Assembly (NCBI GenBank): GCA_041659605.1
Contig: JBAZXW010000007.1
Span: 62,001-126,000, forward strand
Source: Solimonas sp041659605
GTDB lineage: Bacteria; Pseudomonadota; Gammaproteobacteria; Nevskiales; Nevskiaceae
Direction of reading: 5' to 3'
DNA: 64,000 nucleotides
Shown here: piece by piece, positions 1 to 6,323 of the stretch
Layout: each line of letters begins with the position of its first letter
Numbering within the stretch: the stretch's first letter is position 1
The notes under the pieces: generated by a model
Database searches by the model: none
What the model was told of the DNA's origin: nothing
Seen by the model: only the letters and a program-made list of their open reading frames with translations
Made by a program: the position numbers and the translations under genes

Positions 1-482
1 TCATCGCGCGCCGGGCGCTGTACGTCGATTTCGACGAACTGGCAGAACTGTCGAACGACGAGCGTTTCATGGACGCCGTCGTGCCGGCGGCGAACATCTA
101 CACCACCGCCGACGAATCCTGCCGCTTCTACCAGATGCTGCTCGACGGCGGTGTGTGGAACGGCAAGCAGGTGTTCCAGCCCGAAACCATCGCCGACGCC
201 GTGCGCCCCGCAGGTCCGATCCAGTTCGACCGCACGCTGATGGTCCCCGTGCGGTTCTCACCGGCCTTCGTGCTCGGCGAAAGGCCCTTTGGCCTCTACG
301 GCGGTAACTGCCCCCACGCCTTCGGCCACCTCGGCTTCCTCAACATCGTCTGCTGGGCCGACCCCGATCGCGACATCTCCGTGGCGCTGCTCAACACCGG
401 GAAGACCATCGCGCCGGATAGTCTGCTGGGGCTGGGGCGCGTCATTGCGACGATCGGGCAAGCGTGTCCTCGGGTGAAGTGA
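1..482 (+). CDS. Serine beta-lactamase-like hydrolase, C-terminal fragment
   Basis: The reading frame is open from base 3 to a TGA at 480-482, so the gene starts outside the window and about 160 residues are visible. The visible part resembles the C-terminal half of class C beta-lactamase/esterase-type serine hydrolases: a helical stretch (ADESCRFYQMLLDGG) is followed by a beta strand with FGHLGF and then DPDRDISVALLNTGK, the place where this fold carries its third active-site motif. The catalytic SxxK would lie upstream and cannot be checked. The substrate cannot be deduced; a lipase/esterase or a peptidase are both possible. No signal peptide is visible in the fragment. Confidence 0.75.
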   Translation, partial: IARRALYVDFDELAELSNDERFMDAVVPAANIYTTADESCRFYQMLLDGGVWNGKQVFQPETIADAVRPAGPIQFDRTLMVPVRFSPAFVLGERPFGLYGGNCPHAFGHLGFLNIVCWADPDRDISVALLNTGKTIAPDSLLGLGRVIATIGQACPRVK

Positions 483-512
483 CACAGGTGTTTACTGGTT
501 CCCTCAAGATCA

Positions 513-836
513 ATGAATCGATGGAACATCCCTGCGGAGCTTGAAGCGGAAGTGATGGCGCGCGACACCTGCTGTATCTACTGCGGCGTGGACTTCACGC
601 CTGCAGGTCAGGGCCGGGGACGGCGCGCGTCGTGGGAGCACATCGTCAACGACGCGCGGATCATCACCCGAGAGAACATTGCTCGGTGCTGTATGTCATG
701 TAATGCCAGCAAGGGAGCCAAAGAGCTACGAGACTGGCTCGAATCTCCGTATTGTCTACGCAAGGGGATCACTTCGCGGACTGTTTCCATGGTTGTCAAA
801 GCGCAACTCGCACAGCTGACGTCGAACTGGGTCTAA
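513..836 (+). CDS. Small HNH endonuclease
   Basis: A 107-residue protein with a compact HNH nuclease layout. A first zinc pair is C21-x2-C24 (CIYCG), the catalytic-type histidine is in WEHI (H43), and a second zinc pair is C60-x2-C63 followed by N64 and SK (CMSCNASKG). HNH enzymes of this type cut DNA using one divalent metal held by the beta-beta-alpha fold. Nothing in the sequence shows the target. The gene ends 12 bases before the left end of an insertion sequence, in an accessory stretch, so it could be a free-standing nuclease or part of a lost defence or mobile module. There is no partner methylase nearby. Confidence 0.8.
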   Translation: MNRWNIPAELEAEVMARDTCCIYCGVDFTPAGQGRGRRASWEHIVNDARIITRENIARCCMSCNASKGAKELRDWLESPYCLRKGITSRTVSMVVKAQLAQLTSNWV

Positions 837-848
837 GTCGTGGTCTGC

Positions 849-870
849 CCCTGAGGATTCCCCACATTTT
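849..870 (+). repeat. Left terminal inverted repeat of the IS
   Basis: Begins CCCTGAGGATTCCC and is the exact reverse complement of 2134-2155 over all 22 bases. The first base outside it (848) does not pair with 2156, which sets the element edge. Confidence 0.9.
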
Positions 871-953
871 CCCTTTGCAGATCTGCGCCTTGCGTCATAG
901 GCTGCGGGAAAACGACGCGTGCACGGCGAGATTTGTTCCTCGTATCCGCCAAG

Positions 954-2135
954 ATGCGAGGGCTCGCCGTGCACGCTCAGGGAGTATTGCAGAAGCTGTT
1001 TGGTGCCGCGCTGTCGCTGCTGGACGCGCGCAATGCCCGCAACCTGCTGACCGCCGTCGACGCCTGTTTGGCCGGGCGGCGCTTGGTCATGATGGAGTTG
1101 GCGCGACACTGGCCCGGCGCGATGCGCGTGGCGGCGCCGCTCAAGCGCCTGGATCGCCTGCTCGGCAATACGCACGTGCATGCGGTCCGGCACAAGATGT
1201 ACCACGCAGCCGCCGCTCTGCTGGTCCGCACGCACAATCCTGTTCTGATCGTCGATTGGAGCGAACTCAAATCCGACGGCCGCTGGAATCTGCTGCGCGC
1301 GGCACTGGCAGTGCGAGGACGATCGTTGACGATCTACGAAGAGGTCTACCCGCAGCGTCTGCTCAATGCGCGCAAAGCCCACGATGCTTTCCTCAAACGC
1401 CTGAAGGCGCTGCTCCCGGCGGATGTCTGCCCCATCGTCGTGACCGACGCCGGATTCAAAGTGCCGTGGTTCCGGACCGTCGAGAAGCTCGGCTGGCACT
1501 GGCTCGGACGCGTGCGCGGACACGTGGGTCTGCGTTCGCTGCGCCAGCCCCATGCCATATTCCGGCCCGCTCAGGCGCTGTACCGATTCGCCGATGCGAT
1601 GCCGCGCGCGCTGGGCGCCTACGCCCTCACCGAAAAGCACGCGCTGCGCTGTCGAATCGTGCTGCTCCGTCGTCCGCCCAAACAGCGACACCAGTCGCTG
1701 CGGCGGTCCTCGGGACGCGCACGCAGCGGAAAGGCGTCGAAGATGGCCCGGGCCGCGCGAGAGCCGTGGCTGCTTGCCCATGGCGAATCCCTCAACCGTT
1801 ACAGCCCGGCACAGATCACGCACTGGTACGCACTGCGCATGCAGATCGAATCGTCGTTCCGCGATTTGAAGTCGCATCGGTTCGGCTGTGCATTCGAGGA
1901 CACGCTCACCCGCAGCGCCGAACGGCTCGAGGTACTGCTGCTGATCCACATGCTCGCGACGCTCGTCGCCTGGCTGGCTGCTCTGGCTGCAATCGCACTG
2001 CACGAATACCGCTTCCGTATCTCGCTACTGCGCCGAGGATGGGAATCCTTGCGCGGCGGTCATCGCATCGCTACCCCGCATCAGGCGCTTTCCCAGCTCT
2101 GGCGGCTCTCCGAGCAGTCAGCATGCGCGCCATAA
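954..2135 (+). CDS. IS4-family DDE transposase
   Basis: A 393-residue transposase starting at ATG 954; a TTG at 933 is an in-frame alternative. The catalytic acidic triad is visible: D101 in IVDWSELK, D165 in VVTDAGFK, and E299. E299 lies in the IS4-type signature Y292-x2-R295-x3-E299-x6-K306 (YALRMQIESSFRDLK). All three residues are present and the frame is unbroken, so the enzyme is probably functional. It would bind the flanking 22-bp repeats and move the element by cut and paste. The C-terminal part is hydrophobic, as is usual in the family. Confidence 0.92.
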   Translation: MRGLAVHAQGVLQKLFGAALSLLDARNARNLLTAVDACLAGRRLVMMELARHWPGAMRVAAPLKRLDRLLGNTHVHAVRHKMYHAAAALLVRTHNPVLIVDWSELKSDGRWNLLRAALAVRGRSLTIYEEVYPQRLLNARKAHDAFLKRLKALLPADVCPIVVTDAGFKVPWFRTVEKLGWHWLGRVRGHVGLRSLRQPHAIFRPAQALYRFADAMPRALGAYALTEKHALRCRIVLLRRPPKQRHQSLRRSSGRARSGKASKMARAAREPWLLAHGESLNRYSPAQITHWYALRMQIESSFRDLKSHRFGCAFEDTLTRSAERLEVLLLIHMLATLVAWLAALAAIALHEYRFRISLLRRGWESLRGGHRIATPHQALSQLWRLSEQSACAP

Positions 2136-2155
2136 AATGTGGGGAATCCTCAGGG
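2134..2155 (+). repeat. Right terminal inverted repeat of the IS
   Basis: Perfect 22-base reverse complement of 849-870. It overlaps the last two bases of the transposase stop codon TAA (2133-2135). Confidence 0.9.
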
Positions 2156-2455
2156 TCTGACCCGAATTGCCCCGAATTGCCCCGAATTGCCACTCCCCCA
2201 ATGGGATCCCGGGCGCGCAACTGTGCGTCAACAGCACGGACCCGAGCCATAGCCGCACGCTTCTGCTCTTTGCTCATTTTCGGGTCAACACCCCGATTGG
2301 GCCTGCCGGCTATTCGGTCGATTCATGTTTTTATCCCTCGAAGACCGCCCTGAGCCGAGATTGGACGTGCGGCATATCTTGTTCAGCCGATTAAACGCTC
2401 GACGACGGTCACTCGCAAGGCGGCTATTCCCGAGATCGGGCCCCGGGGCCGAAGC
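2156..2455. other. 300-bp gap with no supported gene
   Basis: Apart from the tandem 10-mers, no convincing gene is seen. A minus-strand frame opens at ATG 2277 (MSKEQKRAAMARVRAVDAQL) but runs through the right end of the IS and stops inside the transposase. At most its first part could be the remnant of a gene cut by the insertion. The stretch separates the IS from the 3' end of the zinc-permease gene, and no ABC ATPase remnant is recognisable. Confidence 0.5.
2161..2190 (+). repeat. Three tandem copies of CCCGAATTGC
   Basis: Three exact 10-bp units follow one another, beginning five bases beyond the right end of the IS. They may be part of the pre-insertion target or a slippage product at the element edge. 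No function is evident. Confidence 0.85.
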
Positions 2456-3229
2456 TCAGTTTCCTGAGCGCCGCGTGCCGCGAATCACCAGACTGCCCAG
2501 CGCGAGCGTCGCCAGCACGCAGACGATGAACGGACCCGCCGGCAGATCGAAGGGCACGGACAGCCACAGGCCGATGGCGTAGCCGGCGGCGGCGAGGGTG
2601 TAGCCGAGGACGAGGCCGCGGCGTTCATCGAGGCCGTGGGTGGCGATCGCGGGCAGGATCAGCGTCGCGAAGACGAGGTAGACGCCGACGAGTTGCACCG
2701 AGGCGGTGACGACGAAGGCGAACAGCACGTAGAAGGCCTTGGGCTGGCGGTGCGCCCACAGCGCCCACGCGGCGAGGACAGCGGCGTAGAGCAGTGCAAC
2801 GGGCCAGAGCTGGCCGTAACCGACCCAGAGGATCTGGCCGGCGAGCAGTTCCTGCATGTGCTCGGCGCCGTGCGGATTGCGTGCGAGCACGAGCAGCGCG
2901 ACGCAGGCGGAGACGACGTAGAGGCTGCCGATCAATGCTTCCTGCAGGTGACGGAAGCGGCGTTCGGTCCAGGTCAGCAGTCCGGCGGCGAGCAGCGCGG
3001 CAATGCCGGCGGCGAGCTGCGTCAGCCAGCCGCCATCTTCCTCGCCATGGATCATCAGCGCGATGATGGCGCCCAGTGCGGCGACCTGCGCGATGGTCAG
3101 GTCGATGAAGATGATGCCGCGTTCCAGCACGCGGCGGCCGAGCAGCACGTGGGTGGCGGCGACCAGAAGGCCCGCCAGTAAAGGCGGGCCCATGATCGAC
3201 CAGTCGAACGCGAAGTCCGCAGCGTTCAC
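2456..3229 (-). CDS. znuB: Metal ABC transporter permease, ZnuB type
   Basis: A 257-residue inner-membrane protein of the ABC-3 family, which forms the channel of zinc or manganese uptake systems. Several hydrophobic segments run through the sequence, and the family stretch GIIFIDLTIAQVAALGA lies near residues 38-54, where the permease couples to its ATPase. Translation starts at a GTG that overlaps the stop codon of the binding-protein gene (GTGA), so the two are coupled. The usual ATPase partner (ZnuC) is not encoded in this group; it must come from elsewhere in the genome or the system is incomplete. Zinc versus manganese cannot be settled from sequence alone. Confidence 0.88.
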   Translation of the reverse strand: MNAADFAFDWSIMGPPLLAGLLVAATHVLLGRRVLERGIIFIDLTIAQVAALGAIIALMIHGEEDGGWLTQLAAGIAALLAAGLLTWTERRFRHLQEALIGSLYVVSACVALLVLARNPHGAEHMQELLAGQILWVGYGQLWPVALLYAAVLAAWALWAHRQPKAFYVLFAFVVTASVQLVGVYLVFATLILPAIATHGLDERRGLVLGYTLAAAGYAIGLWLSVPFDLPAGPFIVCVLATLALGSLVIRGTRRSGN

Positions 3230-4143
3230 GATTGTTTTCCGTTCAGCGCAGCGAGCAACTGCTGGACGGTGACGTCGAAGGTGCCGAACAGGTCATCCGT
3301 GCCCTTCATGCCGCCGGGCGAGAACGGCAGCTGCACGCCGGGCACGCCGCTGTGCTCGGTCATCCACTCGACCGGCTTGGGGTCCTGGTAGGCCGCGTAG
3401 ACGACCATCTTCACCGGCTGTTGCTTGACGACGCCGAGCAGCTCCTGCAGGTGCGCGCCGCTGGGCGGGATGCCGGGTTTGGGTTCGAGTGTCGCGACCT
3501 CGCGCACGCCCAGCCAGGCATACAGGTAGGTCCAGGCCTTGTGCCCGCTGATCACCGGCACGCCCTGCAGTGGCGCCGCGGCGGCGGTCCACTTCGCGAC
3601 GGCGGCGCTCCAGCGCGTGTCGAAGTCCTGCTGGCGCTGCGCGTAGTCGGCCGCGTGCGCGGGATCGAGTTCGGCGAGCTTGTCCGCGAGCGGTTTGGCG
3701 ACCTTGGCGATGTTGCGCGGGTCGGTCTGGATGTGCGGATTGCCGGCTGGGTGCACGTCGCCCTGCGCGCGGTCCAGTGACGCCGGGACGTCGCGCATCT
3801 CGACGTGGCGGCTGGCCTCGAAGTAGCCCGGCGCGCCGGGGCTGAGCTTGGGGTTGTTGCCCTTCTGCGCGAGCGCCGGCAGCCAGCCGATTTCCAGTTC
3901 CGCGCCGGTGCAGACCAGCAGGTCGGCCTTGCGGTACTGCGCGATCAGGCTCGGACGCGCCTGGATCTTGTGCACGTCCTGCAGCGCAGAGGTGGCGGTG
4001 TAGACCTCGACGTCGGGTCCGCCGAGTTCGGTGGCCAGCGCGCCCCATTCGGCTTCGCAGGCGAAGACCTTGAGCGCCGCACTGGCGGGCAGAACGGTGA
4101 CGAGCGCGGCGGTGGCCGCGACGAGTGTGATGATTCGTTTCAT
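3226..4143 (-). CDS. znuA: Periplasmic metal-binding protein, ZnuA type
   Basis: A 305-residue cluster A-I solute-binding protein with a Sec signal peptide (MKRIITLVAATAALVTVL, cleavage near ASA-AL). Candidate metal ligands sit where the family has them: His in QDVHKIQ, His in AGNPHIQTD, His in ISGHKAW and Asp in AAYQDPKP. The acidic, histidine-rich loop of enterobacterial ZnuA is missing; only DVHPAGNPH is left. It would capture Zn2+ (or Mn2+) in the periplasm and pass it to the permease. The gene lies 9 bases after the outer-membrane protein gene and overlaps the permease gene by 4 bases. Confidence 0.88.
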   Translation of the reverse strand: MKRIITLVAATAALVTVLPASAALKVFACEAEWGALATELGGPDVEVYTATSALQDVHKIQARPSLIAQYRKADLLVCTGAELEIGWLPALAQKGNNPKLSPGAPGYFEASRHVEMRDVPASLDRAQGDVHPAGNPHIQTDPRNIAKVAKPLADKLAELDPAHAADYAQRQQDFDTRWSAAVAKWTAAAAPLQGVPVISGHKAWTYLYAWLGVREVATLEPKPGIPPSGAHLQELLGVVKQQPVKMVVYAAYQDPKPVEWMTEHSGVPGVQLPFSPGGMKGTDDLFGTFDVTVQQLLAALNGKQS

Positions 4144-4152
4144 GGCGGGCCT

Positions 4153-5361
4153 TTAGAACTGGTGTGCCGGGTGCGAGCCCAGGCTCATGGTGTATTGGAC
4201 GAAGACCTGGTTGTCGGTCTGGTCACCGGGCCTCCCAGAAGGCCGTGTTTCGTCGCGGTTGAATTGCAGTCGCAGGCGCGAAAATTCACTGTTGGAGAAA
4301 TCGACCATCGCCGACCAGCGCTGCGGATCGCGGCCGTCGTCGGCGAGCAGCGCCAGCGAGGTGTCGTCCGCCGGATTGTCGAGATCGTTGTTCGCGCCCA
4401 GGCGGTCGTAGCGCAGACCGACGCGCCAGCGCGGCATGAACTGGTAGACCGCCTGCACGTAGCCGCCGAACTGGTCGCCGTCGTAGGCACTGGTGTTGCT
4501 GCTGCCGTCCGGATCGTAGACCACGGTGCCGCGTTCGCTGCGCCGCATCGCCTCGGCCTGGAGCACGAAGTTGCGTACCAGCGGATTGCGCTGTGGCGCC
4601 CACTTGTAGATGAAGTCGATACCGCTGATGCGGCTGTCGCCGGTGAAGCCGGTCTCGACGTCCTCGCCGCTGCGCCGGTCCTGCGCGTTGCCGTCGTAGT
4701 GCCACAGGCCCGCGCGCCACGAACCGCCGCTGCCGATGTCGTCGCCGACGTGCGTGAACGCGGTCCAGGACTCGACGCCTTTGCGGTCTTCGCCGCCGGC
4801 GGGGAAGGCTGCGCCGCGCAGCGCTTCGGCGCCGACTTCGACGAACAGCTCGGTCGGCGCGACCCAGCGCAGCTGCGCGCCGTCGTCGCCGAGGTTGCCG
4901 GCGAGGAAGGCGCGATAGACCAGCGGCGCGTCGGTGAAGTCCCAGGCGTGCGGGTGCTGGCGGTTGAGATAGCCGATGTCGGAGAAGAAGCGGCCGACCT
5001 TCGCGGCGAGACCATAAGGCAGCGCCAGCGTGTCGATGTAGGCCTCCTCGACCGCGACGACGGTCTCGCCGTCCTCGTTCTCCAGCGCGATCGTGGTCCA
5101 GCCGTGGAACTGGTCGTCGATGTTCGATTCGATCGCCAGCTCGCTTTCGCCGATCGAGAACCCGTCGGGCGCGAACTCGGTTTCCGGGCCGAGCACGAAG
5201 CCGGGAATCTCAGCCTCTGCGTCGCTGCTGAAATGCGCGTAGCGGCCGTCGAGAATCAGGCTGATTTTTGGGTTGAAGCCCTGGCCCGACTGGGCGAGCG
5301 CGGGCGTGGTGAAGCCAACAGCGGAAATGGCGCCGAGCGCCAACAAGCGGATGCGTTGCAT
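4153..5361 (-). CDS. Outer-membrane beta-barrel protein linked to metal uptake
   Basis: A 402-residue exported protein starting at ATG 5361 behind GAGG. The signal peptide (MQRIRLLALGAISAVGFT) ends at ALA-QS. The rest alternates polar and aromatic residues as in porin strands (for example FGGYVQAVYQFMPRWRVGLR) and ends in a C-terminal Phe (SLGSHPAHQF), as outer-membrane barrel proteins do. No TonB box or plug domain was recognised, so a passive porin is more likely than a TonB-dependent receptor. Its position directly before znuA suggests it lets zinc or a zinc complex cross the outer membrane. That role is inferred from context only. Confidence 0.7.
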   Translation of the reverse strand: MQRIRLLALGAISAVGFTTPALAQSGQGFNPKISLILDGRYAHFSSDAEAEIPGFVLGPETEFAPDGFSIGESELAIESNIDDQFHGWTTIALENEDGETVVAVEEAYIDTLALPYGLAAKVGRFFSDIGYLNRQHPHAWDFTDAPLVYRAFLAGNLGDDGAQLRWVAPTELFVEVGAEALRGAAFPAGGEDRKGVESWTAFTHVGDDIGSGGSWRAGLWHYDGNAQDRRSGEDVETGFTGDSRISGIDFIYKWAPQRNPLVRNFVLQAEAMRRSERGTVVYDPDGSSNTSAYDGDQFGGYVQAVYQFMPRWRVGLRYDRLGANNDLDNPADDTSLALLADDGRDPQRWSAMVDFSNSEFSRLRLQFNRDETRPSGRPGDQTDNQVFVQYTMSLGSHPAHQF

Positions 5362-5428
5362 GAAACCCTCATACTGAAAACAAATGCACGAAATCCGACA
5401 CGTGAGGTGCCGGAACGCGACAAGCCGT

Positions 5429-5713
5429 TCAGCTGAGGGACTTCGGGGGACCGCGGATGCGGGTGTGGTTGCGCGGCGCCGCCGCAGTGATGCACGCGAC
5501 AGCCCGCTGCGGTGATTCGACCGCCGCCGGCTGCGGGAGTGCGGCGGGTGTGCTGGCCAACGCGCCGGTGTCGAGGCCCGGCGCATGCACGCAGACCTGG
5601 CAGTTCGGGTCCAGCGCCAGCGCCGGATGCGAAACCGCGTGCGCGAACACCAGCCACTGGCTGATCACCAGGGCCAGGATCAGGGCGACGTTCTTGATCA
5701 GCGGTCTGCGCAT
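5429..5713 (-). CDS. Small exported Cys/His protein of the metal-uptake group
   Basis: A 94-residue protein with an N-terminal hydrophobic segment (LIKNVALILALVISQWLVFA) that could be a signal peptide or membrane anchor. It is followed by HAVSHPAL and a CxxC-H motif (CQVCVHA), with another Cys and His near the end. This layout recalls short DUF2946-like proteins found beside metal transporters, but the match is not certain. The cysteines and histidines could bind zinc or copper outside the inner membrane. It lies 67 bases upstream of the outer-membrane protein gene on the same strand, probably in the same transcript. Confidence 0.6.
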   Translation of the reverse strand: MRRPLIKNVALILALVISQWLVFAHAVSHPALALDPNCQVCVHAPGLDTGALASTPAALPQPAAVESPQRAVACITAAAPRNHTRIRGPPKSLS

Positions 5714-5745
5714 TGCGCGGCCATTGTAACGCCGGTCCGTCGGCG

Positions 5746-6297
5746 TCAGGTCAAGCGCCGCTGTCCGCTGGCGCCGCCGGCGGCGTCAATCAGGCCGTAT
5801 TTGCGCAGGAAGGCCTGAGCGTCCTCGCTGTCGCGCTCGAACCAGGCCGCCGCGCTGCCGAGTACGAAGCTGTAGCCCCATGCTTCCATGTCGGCGAAAC
5901 AGCGCGTGCGCGAATAGCCGGGCAGGCGGTCGGCGAGCAGGCACTGCAGGTAGCAGGTGGCGTTTTCCTCGATGTCGTCGCCGATCGGGTGGGCGTTGGT
6001 GTGCAGCGCGGCGCGGCGCGCGCGGTCCATGCACAGCCAGTGGCAGAGCTCGTGCAGCAGCGAATGCACCGGGGTGTCGCCGCGCACGTACAACTCGTCG
6101 CCGATCAGCCCGGCCTCGTCGTCGCCCCAGTAGCTGCCGGGGATGCTCGCGCCGTCGGCGACCCGGATGACGCGCATACCCAGCGCGGCGACGAAGCCAG
6201 CGATGTCATCTGCGCGCAAGGCTGCGCAGCGCAGGACTGCAAGGGCACTATTCCCCGCCTCCGGCGGCGTGCCCTGGGCTAAAGTAGGCGCAGACAT
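5746..6297 (-). CDS. HExxH zinc-metallopeptidase-like protein
   Basis: A 183-residue soluble protein with a clear HExxH motif: H82-E83-L-C-H86 in LLHELCHWL. Acidic residues follow at 110-111 (DDIEENATCYLQ), placed to give the third zinc ligand. There is no signal peptide, so it should act in the cytoplasm. No peptidase family could be named and the substrate is unknown. It ends 32 bases before the small Cys/His gene on the same strand, so it may be read with the metal-uptake genes. It could equally be an independent conserved protein, divergent from the acylase gene whose start is 27 bases away. Confidence 0.7.
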   Translation of the reverse strand: MSAPTLAQGTPPEAGNSALAVLRCAALRADDIAGFVAALGMRVIRVADGASIPGSYWGDDEAGLIGDELYVRGDTPVHSLLHELCHWLCMDRARRAALHTNAHPIGDDIEENATCYLQCLLADRLPGYSRTRCFADMEAWGYSFVLGSAAAWFERDSEDAQAFLRKYGLIDAAGGASGQRRLT

Positions 6298-6323
6298 AGG
6301 TGCGTGGGTGGAGAGAAAATTTA

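Larger units (their letters stand above)
849..2155 (+). mobile_element. Complete IS4-family insertion sequence
   Basis: A 1,307-bp element bounded by perfect 22-bp inverted repeats (849-870 and 2134-2155) and filled by one transposase gene. The transposase stop codon overlaps the right repeat by two bases. The ends are identical and the gene is open, so the element looks recent and possibly active. No exact target duplication was found. The flanks share a near match (GGTCTGCCC at 842-850, GGTCTGACCC at 2154-2163), which partly overlaps the repeats and is not convincing evidence of a duplication. Confidence 0.9.

Noticed and set aside
842..2163. Target-site duplication of the IS
   Set aside because: The flanks share GGTCTG-CCC but differ by an inserted base and overlap the repeats, so this is not an exact duplication.
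2071..2277. Minus-strand frame crossing the right end of the IS
   Set aside because: It runs into the transposase in antisense; at most its first 28 codons could be a remnant, and no family is recognised.
752..2353. Plus-strand 533-codon frame across the IS
   Set aside because: Out of frame with the DDE transposase and without motifs.
5362..6323. Zur box upstream of the zinc-uptake genes
   Set aside because: No palindrome near the Zur consensus (GTTATAATATAAC type) was found in the gaps before the barrel, small-protein or HExxH genes.
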